Virus record (IMG/VR): IMGVR_UViG_3300046811_000099
Location: 1 to 23,242 of that record
Reading direction: 5' to 3' (one strand)
Origin: a virus
DNA: 23,242 nt
Shown here in pieces: positions 12,940 through 21,243 of this stretch (within the stretch, counting starts at the first letter, position 1; each line of letters opens with the position of its first letter). A program made the position numbers and the translations under genes. The notes beneath the pieces were generated by a model, which worked only from the letters and a program-made list of their open reading frames with translations, was not told where the DNA came from and did no database searches.

Positions 12940-13374
12940 ATGGCAGCAATCACTCTTCCGTTTGATTTCCCCGGTCTGTTCCGGGGCCAGGCTCTCTCGT
13001 ACTACTCGGGCGCGGCGATCAAAGAAGGCTTTGCCTGCGTTGTCGCCGGAACGGCCGAGAACGAAGTCATCGAGTCGCCCGGGACCAACCTGGTCTCCTT
13101 CGGCTTCGTCCGGTACAACACCGGCAAGAGCTACGCCGTCGCCGGCAACGTCGCTCAGATCCCCATCGCGACGGTCATCAGCGTCTTCGTCAGCGGCATC
13201 GTCATCGCGGTCGCCAGCGCGGCCATCGCCAAGAATGCGCGCGTCGGCACCGCGGCCAACGGACAGGTCGTGACCGCGACCAATGCGAATCCCTACGTCG
13301 GCATCGCGCGCACCGCGGCGGCCAACGCGGGCGAATATTTCGCACTCGAAATCACCAACGGCTCGGGTGCGTAA
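12940..13374 (+). CDS. Capsid decoration/cement protein (DUF2190-like)
   Basis: A 144-residue protein starting 6 bases after the protease stop and ending 25 bases before the major capsid ATG. It is glycine/alanine/valine-rich with repeated short strands (AIKEGFACVVAGTAENEVI, VSVFVSGIVIAVASAAI) and ends ANAGEYFALEITNGSGA. This matches the head-stabilising proteins of the DUF2190 type that often sit between protease/scaffold and major capsid genes. Expected location is the outer capsid surface at three-fold or quasi-three-fold axes. The upstream Shine-Dalgarno is weak. Confidence 0.65.
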   Translation: MAAITLPFDFPGLFRGQALSYYSGAAIKEGFACVVAGTAENEVIESPGTNLVSFGFVRYNTGKSYAVAGNVAQIPIATVISVFVSGIVIAVASAAIAKNARVGTAANGQVVTATNANPYVGIARTAAANAGEYFALEITNGSGA

Positions 13375-13399
13375 CCCAGGAAAGACGAGGAAAACGAAC

Positions 13400-14422
13400 A
13401 TGCGAAACAATCTGATTCATGCTCGCTCGCCGCACGAAACGGACATCGTCTACCTGGCGGATCGCCTGCACAACCAGGAGCCTGACTTCTTGGAGTTCGC
13501 CACCGCGGCCGGCGTCGTCGTGCAGGAAGACCTGACCAATCTGGCGCGGGCCTACAAGCCCGAGTCGATGGGACTCATCGCCGATATTGTGGCGCCGGTA
13601 CGCGGCGTCACCACCGAGGCGGGACGCTATACGGCGTTCGGTCAGGAAGGTTTCGACATCGACACGAGCGACGCGCTCGCCGATGACGCCGAAGCCGGGA
13701 CGATCGATCTCGCGGCCGAAAAGGTCAGCTACCAGATTGACCCGCGCGGGCTGCAGGCGTTCATCAGCGACCGCCTGGTGCGGCAGATGCCGAACCTCGT
13801 CGCGATGACGATCAAGCGTCTGAAGTTTGCGCTGCTGCTCCGCATGGAGATTCGTGTGCGCAATCTCGCCGACGCCGCCTCGGGCGCGATGGTCTCCGCG
13901 AACCTCACGAACTTCGACTCGAGCACGCAGACGCTGCAGGACATCGCGGCCGCCATCTCGGCGTTCGAGGCCAACCTCGGCCTTTCGCCGAATCTCTTCG
14001 TCATGCCGAAAAACGCGGCAGACATCTGGGTCGCGAATCCGGACCTGCGCGCGAGCATCGCGGCCGCCACGGCGGTGCAGGACGGCCGGAAGTGGATGGG
14101 CCTCATCACGTCGAAGGGGCTCGACGCCAACAACCCGCTCGGCATGAACATGGTGTTCCCGAACGCGTTCTACACGAACTCGGCGCCGGGTGCGGCGCGC
14201 ACGAAGACCCGCCTGTGGGCCAACGACGCGTACCTGATCTATCAGGACACGGAGACGGAATCGTCCTCGTGGGCGGTGCAGCTCTCGTACCTCGAGCCGA
14301 CGGTCGTGTCCTGGCGCGAGGAATCGCGCGGCACCGGCGGTGCCATGTACAAGGTCTATTTCCAGCGTCTCGAGAAGCAGCTGACGCCGGAGTCGATCTA
14401 TAAGCTCCTGTCGATCATCTAA
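13400..14422 (+). CDS. Major capsid protein
   Basis: A 340-residue protein starting at ATG 13400 with GACGAGGA upstream; the frame is open from 13283, but that would overlap the decoration gene. It shows features of HK97-fold capsid proteins: an N-terminal helical part, a core (DALADDAEAGTIDLAAEKVS, ISDRLVRQMPNLVAMTIKRL), and a C-terminal domain with WANDAYLIYQDTETE and LEPTVVSWREE. Position after protease/scaffold/decoration and codon use typical of highly expressed genes support this. It lacks an obvious long N-terminal delta domain, consistent with a separate scaffold protein. Confidence 0.88.
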   Translation: MRNNLIHARSPHETDIVYLADRLHNQEPDFLEFATAAGVVVQEDLTNLARAYKPESMGLIADIVAPVRGVTTEAGRYTAFGQEGFDIDTSDALADDAEAGTIDLAAEKVSYQIDPRGLQAFISDRLVRQMPNLVAMTIKRLKFALLLRMEIRVRNLADAASGAMVSANLTNFDSSTQTLQDIAAAISAFEANLGLSPNLFVMPKNAADIWVANPDLRASIAAATAVQDGRKWMGLITSKGLDANNPLGMNMVFPNAFYTNSAPGAARTKTRLWANDAYLIYQDTETESSSWAVQLSYLEPTVVSWREESRGTGGAMYKVYFQRLEKQLTPESIYKLLSII

Positions 14423-14444
14423 CGCCACGAGAAAGGAAGGAATC

Positions 14445-14873
14445 ATGGCGAACGAACGAGTCTACAAGGTTCTCGTGCCCATCCACGGGGGTGGGCACGA
14501 GGCCGTCGAAGTGTTGAAGCTCTCCGGCCCGATGGTGCAGAACCGCATCATCCCGGCCGGATCGATCATCAAGTTCACCGGCGAGTACGACGAGTCGAAT
14601 CTCATCGATCGCGGCGTCATCGAAGCGACCACGGCGGCCGCTGCCAAAACCGAGAAGCCGAAGGGTGGAAACGGCAACGGCAAGGCCGCGAAGGATGCCG
14701 AGGCGGACGACGACGACGAGACCGACGAGGACACCGACGACGCCGGCGAGGGCGAGGGCGAGACGGTGACCGCGCCGAAGCACGCGAATCCGATCCCGAC
14801 TGGCGAAAAGCCGGCCAAGGTCCAGAAGAAGCAGCCGCTGCCGAAGCACGCGAATCAGATCCCGACCGCATAA
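14445..14873 (+). CDS. Acidic accessory protein after major capsid gene
   Basis: A 142-residue protein with a strong AAGGAAGGA before ATG 14445. The N-terminal ~65 residues look folded (YKVLVPIHGGGHEAVEVLKL, IIPAGSIIKFTGEYDESNL). The remainder is low-complexity: an Asp/Glu run (ADDDDETDEDTDD), a Gly/Glu stretch, and two copies of PKHANxIPT. It is probably a small head-associated protein with a disordered tail, found next to the capsid gene in many phages. No named family is recognised. Confidence 0.65.
   Translation: MANERVYKVLVPIHGGGHEAVEVLKLSGPMVQNRIIPAGSIIKFTGEYDESNLIDRGVIEATTAAAAKTEKPKGGNGNGKAAKDAEADDDDETDEDTDDAGEGEGETVTAPKHANPIPTGEKPAKVQKKQPLPKHANQIPTA
14775..14866 (+). repeat. Direct repeat encoding PKHANxIPT
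   Basis: A 26-base segment at 14775-14800 recurs at 14841-14866 with one base difference. Both copies are in frame and encode PKHAN-(P/Q)-IPT. This suggests a recent in-frame duplication in the tail of the accessory protein. Confidence 0.85.
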
Positions 14874-14889
14874 GCAGGAGGACAGGTCC

Positions 14890-15237
14890 ATGAAGCGCCT
14901 TCTGGTTTTCATTGTCATCATGGCGCTGGCCACCGCTGTCTTTGCGAAGACGCGGCTAAAGCAGTTCCGCATCGAGCCCGGTGACGCTACCAATCCGCAA
15001 ACGGTCTCGATCGTGACGACCTATGGCGTGCGTGCCACATCGTGGATCGCGAGCGCTGGCAATAGCGATGTGACGATCAAGCTGCACGGCCTGGATGGAC
15101 GAGCGGGCACGTGGCAGACCATCCGCGCCGGTGACAAGCTCAAGGTCACCAATAACGACTACCCCGTCGATACGCTCATCGTGCTGCGTTCGTCCACGAG
15201 TGGCAGCTTCGATTTCACCATTCTCGGGGCGGAGTAA
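14890..15237 (+). CDS. Small exported protein with Sec signal peptide
   Basis: A 115-residue protein with CAGGAGGA before ATG 14890. Residues 1-19 form a classical signal peptide (MKRLLVFIVIMALATAVFA) with cleavage expected after Ala19. The mature ~96 residues are beta-rich (TVSIVTTYGVRATSW, DVTIKLHGLDGRAG, SGSFDFTILG) and have no cysteine. A signal peptide is unexpected among capsid genes, because virion proteins assemble in the cytoplasm. It precedes another exported protein by 3 bases, so the two probably act together outside the cytoplasm or at the envelope. Family not recognised. Confidence 0.72.
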   Translation: MKRLLVFIVIMALATAVFAKTRLKQFRIEPGDATNPQTVSIVTTYGVRATSWIASAGNSDVTIKLHGLDGRAGTWQTIRAGDKLKVTNNDYPVDTLIVLRSSTSGSFDFTILGAE

Positions 15238-15240
15238 GCG

Positions 15241-17034
15241 ATGCGTCTCACCCGACGACTCACGGCCGCCATTTGTGCGGCGGAACTCTGCACGGCGGCG
15301 ATGATCATGCTTGGCATGTCGCACGACGCGGCGGCGGATATTGATCTGACGCGAAATGGTAGTAGTTCATCGGTCTCGACCAACAGCACGGAGCAGGACA
15401 CGCTCTGCGCGACGCTGTCTTTCGATTTTGACGACAACTACAAAGAAGATTTCGACTCGGCGGGCGCTTTCCGCTATCCGGGACATTGGAACTATGTAGC
15501 GGGCCTCACCGTTGAGCCGCAGAGCTGCCGCGTTTCTACCGGCGGCGATACGACAAACAATCTATCCCTCGCCAAGATTCAGGCGCTTTACCGCCGCGGT
15601 TGGTCGATGGGTACGGTTGGATGGGATGAGAAGGGCAGTCTCTACTCACAGTTCAGCGGCAAGGTCGCGACTGGAAACTTCACGAGCGAAAACGCTTTCC
15701 GCGACAACCTGCACGCGGCCGTCTTGTCGATGCGAGACACACTCGGAATCGGCGCGCCGCAATGGATCAGTTGGAGCTTTTCATCGGCAACGTTCTGGCA
15801 GGAGCGGCTCGCGCGCCTCGAAGGGATCAACTACGGATTCACCGGCGTTGGAGCCGCGAGCGGATCGTCCACGGATGGCTGGCGTCCCAATGCACCCTGG
15901 GCGTACGGCAGATGGTCAACGCCCGAGACGGTCGTCGGCGGCGATACGACGTCCGATGGCATTTTGTGCTGCGCTCTCCCCGGGTTGCATGACGACCCGA
16001 TGCAGATGGCCGGTGTCATCGGCGAAAACACGGATTCGCTCACGTTCAAGCGAGTCATCGCCAAGGCAGTGGCGAACAAGTCGATGGTCTTCTGGTGCGG
16101 CCACAAGCTGAGCACATGGGACTTAAACCTCGACGGGCACCTTGACGGACCGGGCGGCACCAACGACGGAAAGCTGCGCACTGCCAAGCAGTGCATCGCG
16201 TGGGTGACGAAAACATACGTCAAGACCGGGAAGCTCCGGATCGTACCGCTGCACGAAGCGTTCCAGATGTATTGCTCGCGTCCGATCTCGCCCACTGCGA
16301 ACTACATCAACACTGAGTTTGAGGATTTCGATCACTTCTACATGAACCCGAGCGGCACCGCGCGCGTACCCGATAACTGGTTCTCGTGGACGAGCGGCAA
16401 TGATCCGGCTGGCAGAACTCGCGCGGCTATTAGCTGGCCCAAGACTGGCGGTTACGGTGGCCATAAGTACGTCACGATGAAGTGGGCACCGAACACCGCG
16501 CGCGCCTTCTGGGGCTTGGGGCCGACCAAGCGGCCATGGTTCAACCAGATGATGGTGGCGCCCGTGTTCTGCCCTCCCGGCGGAAATTACATCGCGCACG
16601 TGGAAGTCTGGATGATCGCCGACACGACTGTCTCGGGATGGGCGGGAGGAACCGCTCCACAGCTTAACGACTCGGTCGGCGTCGCGTTCTACGGCGTCAC
16701 GATGGATACGTGGAACGATTACGCGGGCAACTCGCCCAAGTTCCAGATCGCGGGGTCGGAAGCGGGCGGCGGCATGCTCTTCACGGGCAACTATTACGTC
16801 GGGCCCAACTCGAACCGATGGGGACAGACGACGGTCGCGGCGAACGGCAGAAAGCTGAATGCGCGAAACAACATCAGCCGCACGGGCCACGAATGGGCGC
16901 ACGTCACCGCGTCCTTTCGATACCCAGGCGACAGCCAGATTCTCATGATCAATCTATGGAAGGGCAACCAGATCCCGAGCGACGGAATCCGCGTGTCCTA
17001 CCCATATGTCACATTCGAGAAGATCGCCAATTAG
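15241..17034 (+). CDS. Secreted NodB/CE4-like (polysaccharide deacetylase fold) protein
   Basis: A 597-residue protein with ATG at 15241, three bases after the previous stop. An N-terminal signal sequence (residues 1-32, ending SHDAAA) is followed by a CE4-like domain. This includes ATLSFDFDDNY at 57-67 (the FDD motif that supplies catalytic and metal Asp residues), LSLAKIQALYRRGWSMG near 108-124, His288 in FWCGHK, and VPLHEAF near the domain end. The usual HxxxH after the Gly is absent (GWSMGTVGWD), so metal binding may differ or be lost. The C-terminal ~230 residues, Trp/Tyr/Gly rich, resemble a beta-sandwich carbohydrate-binding module. Such proteins remove N-acetyl groups from glycans. 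In a phage this suggests modification or recognition of the host surface. Confidence 0.58.
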   Translation: MRLTRRLTAAICAAELCTAAMIMLGMSHDAAADIDLTRNGSSSSVSTNSTEQDTLCATLSFDFDDNYKEDFDSAGAFRYPGHWNYVAGLTVEPQSCRVSTGGDTTNNLSLAKIQALYRRGWSMGTVGWDEKGSLYSQFSGKVATGNFTSENAFRDNLHAAVLSMRDTLGIGAPQWISWSFSSATFWQERLARLEGINYGFTGVGAASGSSTDGWRPNAPWAYGRWSTPETVVGGDTTSDGILCCALPGLHDDPMQMAGVIGENTDSLTFKRVIAKAVANKSMVFWCGHKLSTWDLNLDGHLDGPGGTNDGKLRTAKQCIAWVTKTYVKTGKLRIVPLHEAFQMYCSRPISPTANYINTEFEDFDHFYMNPSGTARVPDNWFSWTSGNDPAGRTRAAISWPKTGGYGGHKYVTMKWAPNTARAFWGLGPTKRPWFNQMMVAPVFCPPGGNYIAHVEVWMIADTTVSGWAGGTAPQLNDSVGVAFYGVTMDTWNDYAGNSPKFQIAGSEAGGGMLFTGNYYVGPNSNRWGQTTVAANGRKLNARNNISRTGHEWAHVTASFRYPGDSQILMINLWKGNQIPSDGIRVSYPYVTFEKIAN

Positions 17035-17048
17035 GCGGGGAGCAAATA

Positions 17049-17966
17049 ATGATCCTCGTCGATTGCATGTCCCGTGGCACGACGTCGCAGGCGGAAGCTG
17101 ATTTCCGCAACAGCCACTTCCAGGTCCACATCGCGCAGGTGGAACTGTACCCGCTGACCGGAACGCGGTTTGAATACTGCCGTCCGTTCTGGGCGAACGA
17201 CTTCCTACTGCACCCGTTGGGACTTCCGACCTTGCCGATCCCTGGTGGCACCGTATTCGACCTGACGCTGCTCTCGACGCGAAATGCCATCGTGACCGCG
17301 CTCGTCAACCGGGTGAACACGCTGGGTGTCGAGGGCCTGTTCATCGATACCTATCTGCAGTTCGCGACCGGGCAGGACGCCCAGGCGATTGCACTTCTGA
17401 CCGCACTCAAGGCGGCGCTCGCACCTAAGATTTTGATGCTGAACGCTGGCGATCTTCTTACGTGGGCCACCACGACGCCGGGAACCGTGCTGACGATTCA
17501 AAATCTGATCCCGTATCAGTTCGTGCAACTCGCGTTCGACGTGGACCCGGCGAGCACGCTGCCCAGCCAGACGGCACCCTATAACACGCGGTTGGCGCTA
17601 CTCGAAAGCACACTGGCCGCGCGAAGTGCGGCAGGTTGTCACGTCACCGTGGGTCTCTTTGACGCGAACGGTGTGCGCGCGCAAGCGGCGTACAACCTGA
17701 TGCTAGAACTCTCGGCCTATTCCAACACGTCGCTCTTTTACGCCACGGTCGCGTTCTCAGACACCCTGCCGATCCGGCAATTCCAGTGGTGCGAGGCGAT
17801 CCCCGAGGGAGATGTCGACGAGGCGATCCCGACACTCGCTATCGGGACGGCGGATGACGCAAGGGCGGTCAGTGGGATGCATGCGCTCTGCGCGACCGGC
17901 GCATCCGCCAGCACTGTTTACCGCGCTGGTGGGACGAAACCCGAACCACAACCGGATCAACCCTGA
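17049..17966 (+). CDS. TIM-barrel glycoside hydrolase-like protein
   Basis: A 305-residue protein from ATG 17049, with GGGGAG at 17037-17042. The frame is open from 16710, but the earlier part overlaps the CE4-like gene. Alternating strands and helices suggest a (beta/alpha)8 barrel: ILVDCMSR, HFQVHIAQVELYP, VNTLGVEGLFIDTYLQ near 90-104, PKILMLNAGDLL, YQFVQLAFDVD, GCHVTVGLFD. The GLFIDT segment with Asp100 recalls the catalytic-strand region of GH114/GHL-type glycosidases, though I cannot assign the acid/base residues. No signal peptide is present, unlike the two genes before it. Together with the deacetylase-like gene it may degrade or bind host glycans as a virion part. Confidence in the fold is moderate; specificity is unknown. 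Confidence 0.45.
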   Translation: MILVDCMSRGTTSQAEADFRNSHFQVHIAQVELYPLTGTRFEYCRPFWANDFLLHPLGLPTLPIPGGTVFDLTLLSTRNAIVTALVNRVNTLGVEGLFIDTYLQFATGQDAQAIALLTALKAALAPKILMLNAGDLLTWATTTPGTVLTIQNLIPYQFVQLAFDVDPASTLPSQTAPYNTRLALLESTLAARSAAGCHVTVGLFDANGVRAQAAYNLMLELSAYSNTSLFYATVAFSDTLPIRQFQWCEAIPEGDVDEAIPTLAIGTADDARAVSGMHALCATGASASTVYRAGGTKPEPQPDQP

Positions 17967-18328
17967 TGTATGCCACCGTCTTTCAAATTGCCGTCGGGAA
18001 TCTGAAACCCGCGATCCCGATCAGTCTCGTGGAACGCGGGACGCATGACGCGGCCGATGTCGCCGGCGCCACCGGATTCAAGTTCTCGATGGCGAAGATC
18101 AAAGATGATGGCACGCGTGACACGCCGAAAATCAACGGCGCCAACGTAACGCTAACGTCACTCGATCCTCCCATCGTGACCTATCAGTGGGCGGGGTTGG
18201 ATACCGACACCGCCGGGCAGTACGCGAGCTGGGTCGATGTCGCATTCGGGACCGGATTCACGCAGGTCCAGACATTCGACGGCCCCGTGATCGAAGTCTA
18301 TGCGAAGGGCGATAAGGTGGCGCGCTGA
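17966..18328 (+). CDS. BppU-like small Ig-type structural protein
   Basis: A 120-residue protein whose ATG shares one base with the previous stop (TGATG). The sequence has a beta-sandwich look: GFKFSMAKIKDDGTRD, VTLTSLDPPIVTYQWAGLDTDTAGQYASW and a closing strand VIEVYAKGDKVA. The Y.W...DTDTAG.Y segment is typical of BppU N-terminal-like domains widespread near phage head-tail genes. It may be a virion decoration or tail-attached protein. It is coupled to the connector gene downstream. Confidence 0.62.
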   Translation: MYATVFQIAVGNLKPAIPISLVERGTHDAADVAGATGFKFSMAKIKDDGTRDTPKINGANVTLTSLDPPIVTYQWAGLDTDTAGQYASWVDVAFGTGFTQVQTFDGPVIEVYAKGDKVAR

Positions 18329-18798
18329 TGGCCGTCTACACGAGCACCGGCACGTTCAACGAACTCTTCTTCCCGACGGTGACGCCCAAGCCGTCTCCGG
18401 AGCAACTCCAGCGCGCCGCCGTGATTGCCTACAACTACATCAACGCGCGGCTGGATGGCATCTACCCGGTTCCGTTTGCGTCCGCGCCCGGACTGATCGT
18501 GGACATCTCAGACCTTCTGACCAAGTGCTATGCACGCGCAATCTCGCTCGGCAATACGCCGACGACGCCCAAGAAAGTGCCGCGCGACAAGCCCGGCGCC
18601 GACGGTTGCGGCATCGCTGTTGTGATGCTCGACGATCTCGTCGCCAACCGCGCGCAGCTTCCTGGTATCAGCCGTCTCAATGGCGCCGACGGCGCGACCG
18701 AGCGCACCGGTGGCACCACGTTTGACATCGACGATCCGATCGACCACGTGCCACCGCGGTCGGTGCTGGATGAGATTGCGAGCGAGCGCAATACATGA
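18328..18798 (+). CDS. Head-tail connector (gp36/DUF1320-like)
   Basis: A 156-residue protein with ATG sharing one base with the preceding stop. The pattern AAVIAYNYINARLDGIYPVPF, then PGLIVDISDLLTKCYARAI, matches DUF1320/gp36 head-completion adaptors, which bind under the portal and link it to the tail. The C-terminal part is Gly/Thr-rich then acidic. Location directly before the morphogenesis and tail completion genes agrees with the usual order of Mu-like heads. Confidence 0.78.
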   Translation: MAVYTSTGTFNELFFPTVTPKPSPEQLQRAAVIAYNYINARLDGIYPVPFASAPGLIVDISDLLTKCYARAISLGNTPTTPKKVPRDKPGADGCGIAVVMLDDLVANRAQLPGISRLNGADGATERTGGTTFDIDDPIDHVPPRSVLDEIASERNT

Positions 18799-19400
18799 GC
18801 AACGGACTGGAATACACGCTGAACTCCAGCGACATCGCGCCGCATCTCACGGGCTTCATTCGCTCGCTTGGATTGGGGCCGGTGGAACTCAAGGTTCCCC
18901 TGGAGAAGTGGGGCAAGTACTACATCGCCCAGATGCCGCAGATGTTTCGCCGGTCGGGGCGCGACGGTGTGCATTGGACCTCCTTGTCGGCGTCCACGCG
19001 AGCAGGACTGCGCGCCCGGGGGATACAGGGCGCGCTTCCGCTCTTTCGCACCGGCGCCATGATGCGATCCATCCGCACGGAAGGTCACGTTGGATTTGGC
19101 ACATACGAACAGCAAATCATGAGCGATGACCCGAACATCGGATTCCACCAGGGCGGGGCGCATCTGCCGGCGCGCACATTCGGACCGAGAAACGCGCAGG
19201 CGCTGCGGTTCCGCATCGGCGGTAAGTGGGTCTATGCCAAGAAGGTCACGATCCCGGCGGCCAATATCCCCGCGCGTCTCGTGCTCTTCATCGCGGAGAC
19301 CGACCACGCGAAGGCCGTCCAGTTCCTGCTCGAGCAGATCAAGAAGCTCATCAACGCGGGCTGGCAATACGTGCCTGCGAGCTCACTGGAGGCCGCATGA
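18795..19400 (+). CDS. Phage virion morphogenesis protein (gpG/gpS type)
   Basis: A 201-residue protein, ATG overlapping the previous stop. Diagnostic elements of the virion morphogenesis/tail completion family are present: WTSLSASTRAGLRARG, LFRTGAMMRSI, then GFHQGG (116-121) and PAR (125-127), and near the C-terminus ANIPARLVLFI. It is longer than the typical ~150 residues because of an inserted stretch (LRFRIGGKWVYAKKVTI) between the two PAR motifs. These proteins act in joining head and tail and are found in the same position in Mu-like phages. Confident in family; the exact step is not shown by sequence. Confidence 0.82.
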   Translation: MSNGLEYTLNSSDIAPHLTGFIRSLGLGPVELKVPLEKWGKYYIAQMPQMFRRSGRDGVHWTSLSASTRAGLRARGIQGALPLFRTGAMMRSIRTEGHVGFGTYEQQIMSDDPNIGFHQGGAHLPARTFGPRNAQALRFRIGGKWVYAKKVTIPAANIPARLVLFIAETDHAKAVQFLLEQIKKLINAGWQYVPASSLEAA

Positions 19401-19909
19401 CAGCTCAGTCCTACGGCCTCGAGATGTCGGACCTTCTCCTCGCCATGAAATCGGCCGCGATTGCCGATACGGAGCTGTTGGGGTTTGTCACCGACGTGCA
19501 GATCATGTCGGCCGCGTCGTACCCGACACCGCAGAGCGAATACACGCTCTATCTGGTGCCGATGGGATCGCCGGAAACCCCGCAAACCGATCAGGGAGAC
19601 GTGTACGCAGAGCACTTCGTCTTTTTCGATTGCGTCATCGCGACGAATGACCCGAATGAAGAAAACGCCATTGGGCGTGGCAGCGTGATCGGGATTACCA
19701 CCTTCTTCTCGCGGGCCATCCAGTTCTTCTCCGGCAACATGTTTGGACTCACGGCGGCGGATGGCATGGAAGAAGGATTTCCGCCGGTGTGCGACGCGAT
19801 GCGCGACACCTTTGTCCCGTTCGACACGGGCGATGAAAACAACACCATTCTTTTGACGGGGCGCGGCCGCTACCGCGCCCGAACCCGGCCGTTCAGACGA
19901 GCGGCGTAG
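19397..19909 (+). CDS. Putative tail terminator/completion protein
   Basis: A 170-residue protein starting at ATG 19397 (ATGA overlap). The frame opens at 19226, but that lies within the preceding gene. It has an N-terminal helix (EMSDLLLAMKSAAIADTELL), strands around YTLYLVPMGSPETP and a central HFVFFDCVIATNDPNEENA, and a basic C-terminus (RYRARTRPFRRAA). Position between the gpG-type protein and the major tail protein is that of a tail terminator. I see no definitive motif, so the call rests on gene order. Confidence 0.5.
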   Translation: MTAQSYGLEMSDLLLAMKSAAIADTELLGFVTDVQIMSAASYPTPQSEYTLYLVPMGSPETPQTDQGDVYAEHFVFFDCVIATNDPNEENAIGRGSVIGITTFFSRAIQFFSGNMFGLTAADGMEEGFPPVCDAMRDTFVPFDTGDENNTILLTGRGRYRARTRPFRRAA

Positions 19910-19925
19910 CAGAAAGGAACGAACG

Positions 19926-20459
19926 ATGGCTATTCAACCCGGAAACTACGTCGTCGGCAACATCACGGTCGGCATGGGGACGTCGGTCGCCAACGACGTC
20001 GGCGCCACGCAGGGCGGCGTCAAGTTCACGCCGACGAACACGACGTTCACGCCGAACATCGACCAGGAGCTGTTCAAGTCGCGCTTCTGGACGACCGAGA
20101 AGACCTTCAAGGTCGAGTTCACGATGTGCGAGGCGACGATGAACAACATCAAGACGGCGTGGGACTGCATCAACGCGACCGCGGGCGTCGCGCCGGCGGA
20201 CACGACGTTGAACTTCGGCACGGCGACGCTCCCGGAGTTTGTGCCGCGCGCATTCCTGGGCGCGTTCACGTCGTACGCCCCGGGCGGCGCCGCCGGAACG
20301 CTGTTCACGCGAACGATCACCTTCTCGAGGCTCCTGCTCGACACGCCGGGTGTCCTGAGCTTCCTGAAAGACGACATCGCGAAACTGCCGCAGACGTGGA
20401 ACGCGTGCTATGACGCGGTCAATTCGCGCGTCGGCGTCATCACGGACAAGAACACGTAG
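19926..20459 (+). CDS. Major tail (tube) protein
   Basis: A 177-residue protein with AAGGAA upstream of ATG 19926. The N-terminus GNYVVGNITVGMGTS, followed by GATQGGVKFTPTNTTFTP and then KTFKVEFTMCEATMNNIKTAWD, matches the tail-tube fold. That fold has an N-terminal strand pair, a characteristic G.T.GGV segment and a helix packed behind the sheet. Third codon positions are strongly G/C-biased, as in the capsid gene, suggesting high expression. It would form stacked hexameric rings around the tape measure encoded at 22730. Confidence 0.83.
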   Translation: MAIQPGNYVVGNITVGMGTSVANDVGATQGGVKFTPTNTTFTPNIDQELFKSRFWTTEKTFKVEFTMCEATMNNIKTAWDCINATAGVAPADTTLNFGTATLPEFVPRAFLGAFTSYAPGGAAGTLFTRTITFSRLLLDTPGVLSFLKDDIAKLPQTWNACYDAVNSRVGVITDKNT

Positions 20460-20464
20460 GTCCA

Positions 20465-20986
20465 ATGACGGCGACCGGCCTCAGCCTTGACGACGAGCGA
20501 GCGCTTGTCCTGGAGATGACCGATTTGCCACCGCATTTCGCTCTCTTCCAGGACGCGCTCGAACTCGGGTCTTGGTGGCAGGACGTCGAGTGGGCCGCGA
20601 TGCTCATGTCGCGTGGCGTCTGGTACGACAAGCCGTACAACACGGAAGACTGGACCCGAAAGATTGAGGTAAAGGTGCCGTTCACGCTGAAGTATACCGA
20701 GCGCTTGATCGGCAAGATCTACGTGGGCACGCCGCGCGAGCGCGAGGCGGTCTACATCAAGTTCGGGATCGGCGGCAACATCGGTCTGGAGATACGGGGA
20801 AAGCTCAACGACTTCCTGAACGCGCAGTTTGTCCCGCGCGATGACGACCGGCTGAAGGCGCTGAAGATCCTGACCGACGTGTACCGCGAAGCGAAAGAAT
20901 TCCACCGCGGGCTGCGCGATGTGAAGCATCTCGACGCCGCGGGGCAGCAGACAATCAACATGAATCCACAGGTGGTACCGGCATGA
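20465..20986 (+). CDS. Tail-module hypothetical protein
   Basis: A 173-residue protein starting 6 bases after the major tail stop, with no good Shine-Dalgarno. It is mainly helical and charged, with tryptophans (ELGSWWQDVEWAAMLMSRGVWYDKP), a basic region (RLIGKIYVGTPREREAVYIKF) and a C-terminal helix (EAKEFHRGLRDVKHL). No enzyme motif, signal peptide or membrane segment is visible. Its stop overlaps the first of three small related genes. Function not recognised. Confidence 0.65.
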   Translation: MTATGLSLDDERALVLEMTDLPPHFALFQDALELGSWWQDVEWAAMLMSRGVWYDKPYNTEDWTRKIEVKVPFTLKYTERLIGKIYVGTPREREAVYIKFGIGGNIGLEIRGKLNDFLNAQFVPRDDDRLKALKILTDVYREAKEFHRGLRDVKHLDAAGQQTINMNPQVVPA

Positions 20987-21240
20987 GCGAAACATGGGTG
21001 AGCAAACCAAAGCACGTCGACGTAGTCGCGTGGGCGCCATTCAACCGCCTGACCGGCGCGGCGTCGAACATTGATGCCGTGGTCGCGGAATCCGGCGTCG
21101 ACGCCGTCCGCTACGTCGGCGGCGATCTGCAGGTCGCGAACCAGACGGCCGAGACCGACGATTTTGTGGGCGAGGACGGCGTGGGCAACCCCGTGCACAA
21201 GACGCCTGGCGAAATCGAAACGCAGTACACGGAGGACTAA
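20983..21240 (+). CDS. Small tail-module protein, paralogue 1
   Basis: An 85-residue protein, ATG overlapping the previous stop. The core VVAWAPFNRLTGAASNIDAVVAESG shares FNRLTGxASNID with the next gene product, followed by a short strand (GGDLQV) and an acidic tail ending ETQYTED. This is one of three consecutive, clearly or probably related genes between the major tail protein and the tail chaperone. It might be a tail-tube decoration or assembly protein; no direct evidence. Confidence 0.65.
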   Translation: MSETWVSKPKHVDVVAWAPFNRLTGAASNIDAVVAESGVDAVRYVGGDLQVANQTAETDDFVGEDGVGNPVHKTPGEIETQYTED

Positions 21241-21243
21241 GCC

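Noticed and set aside
12298-13410. 370-codon open frame on the - strand, and 13352-14446 beside it
   Set aside because: Antisense to the scaffold, decoration and major capsid genes. Compositions (Arg/Asp/Val-rich) are typical shadows; no family-like sequence.
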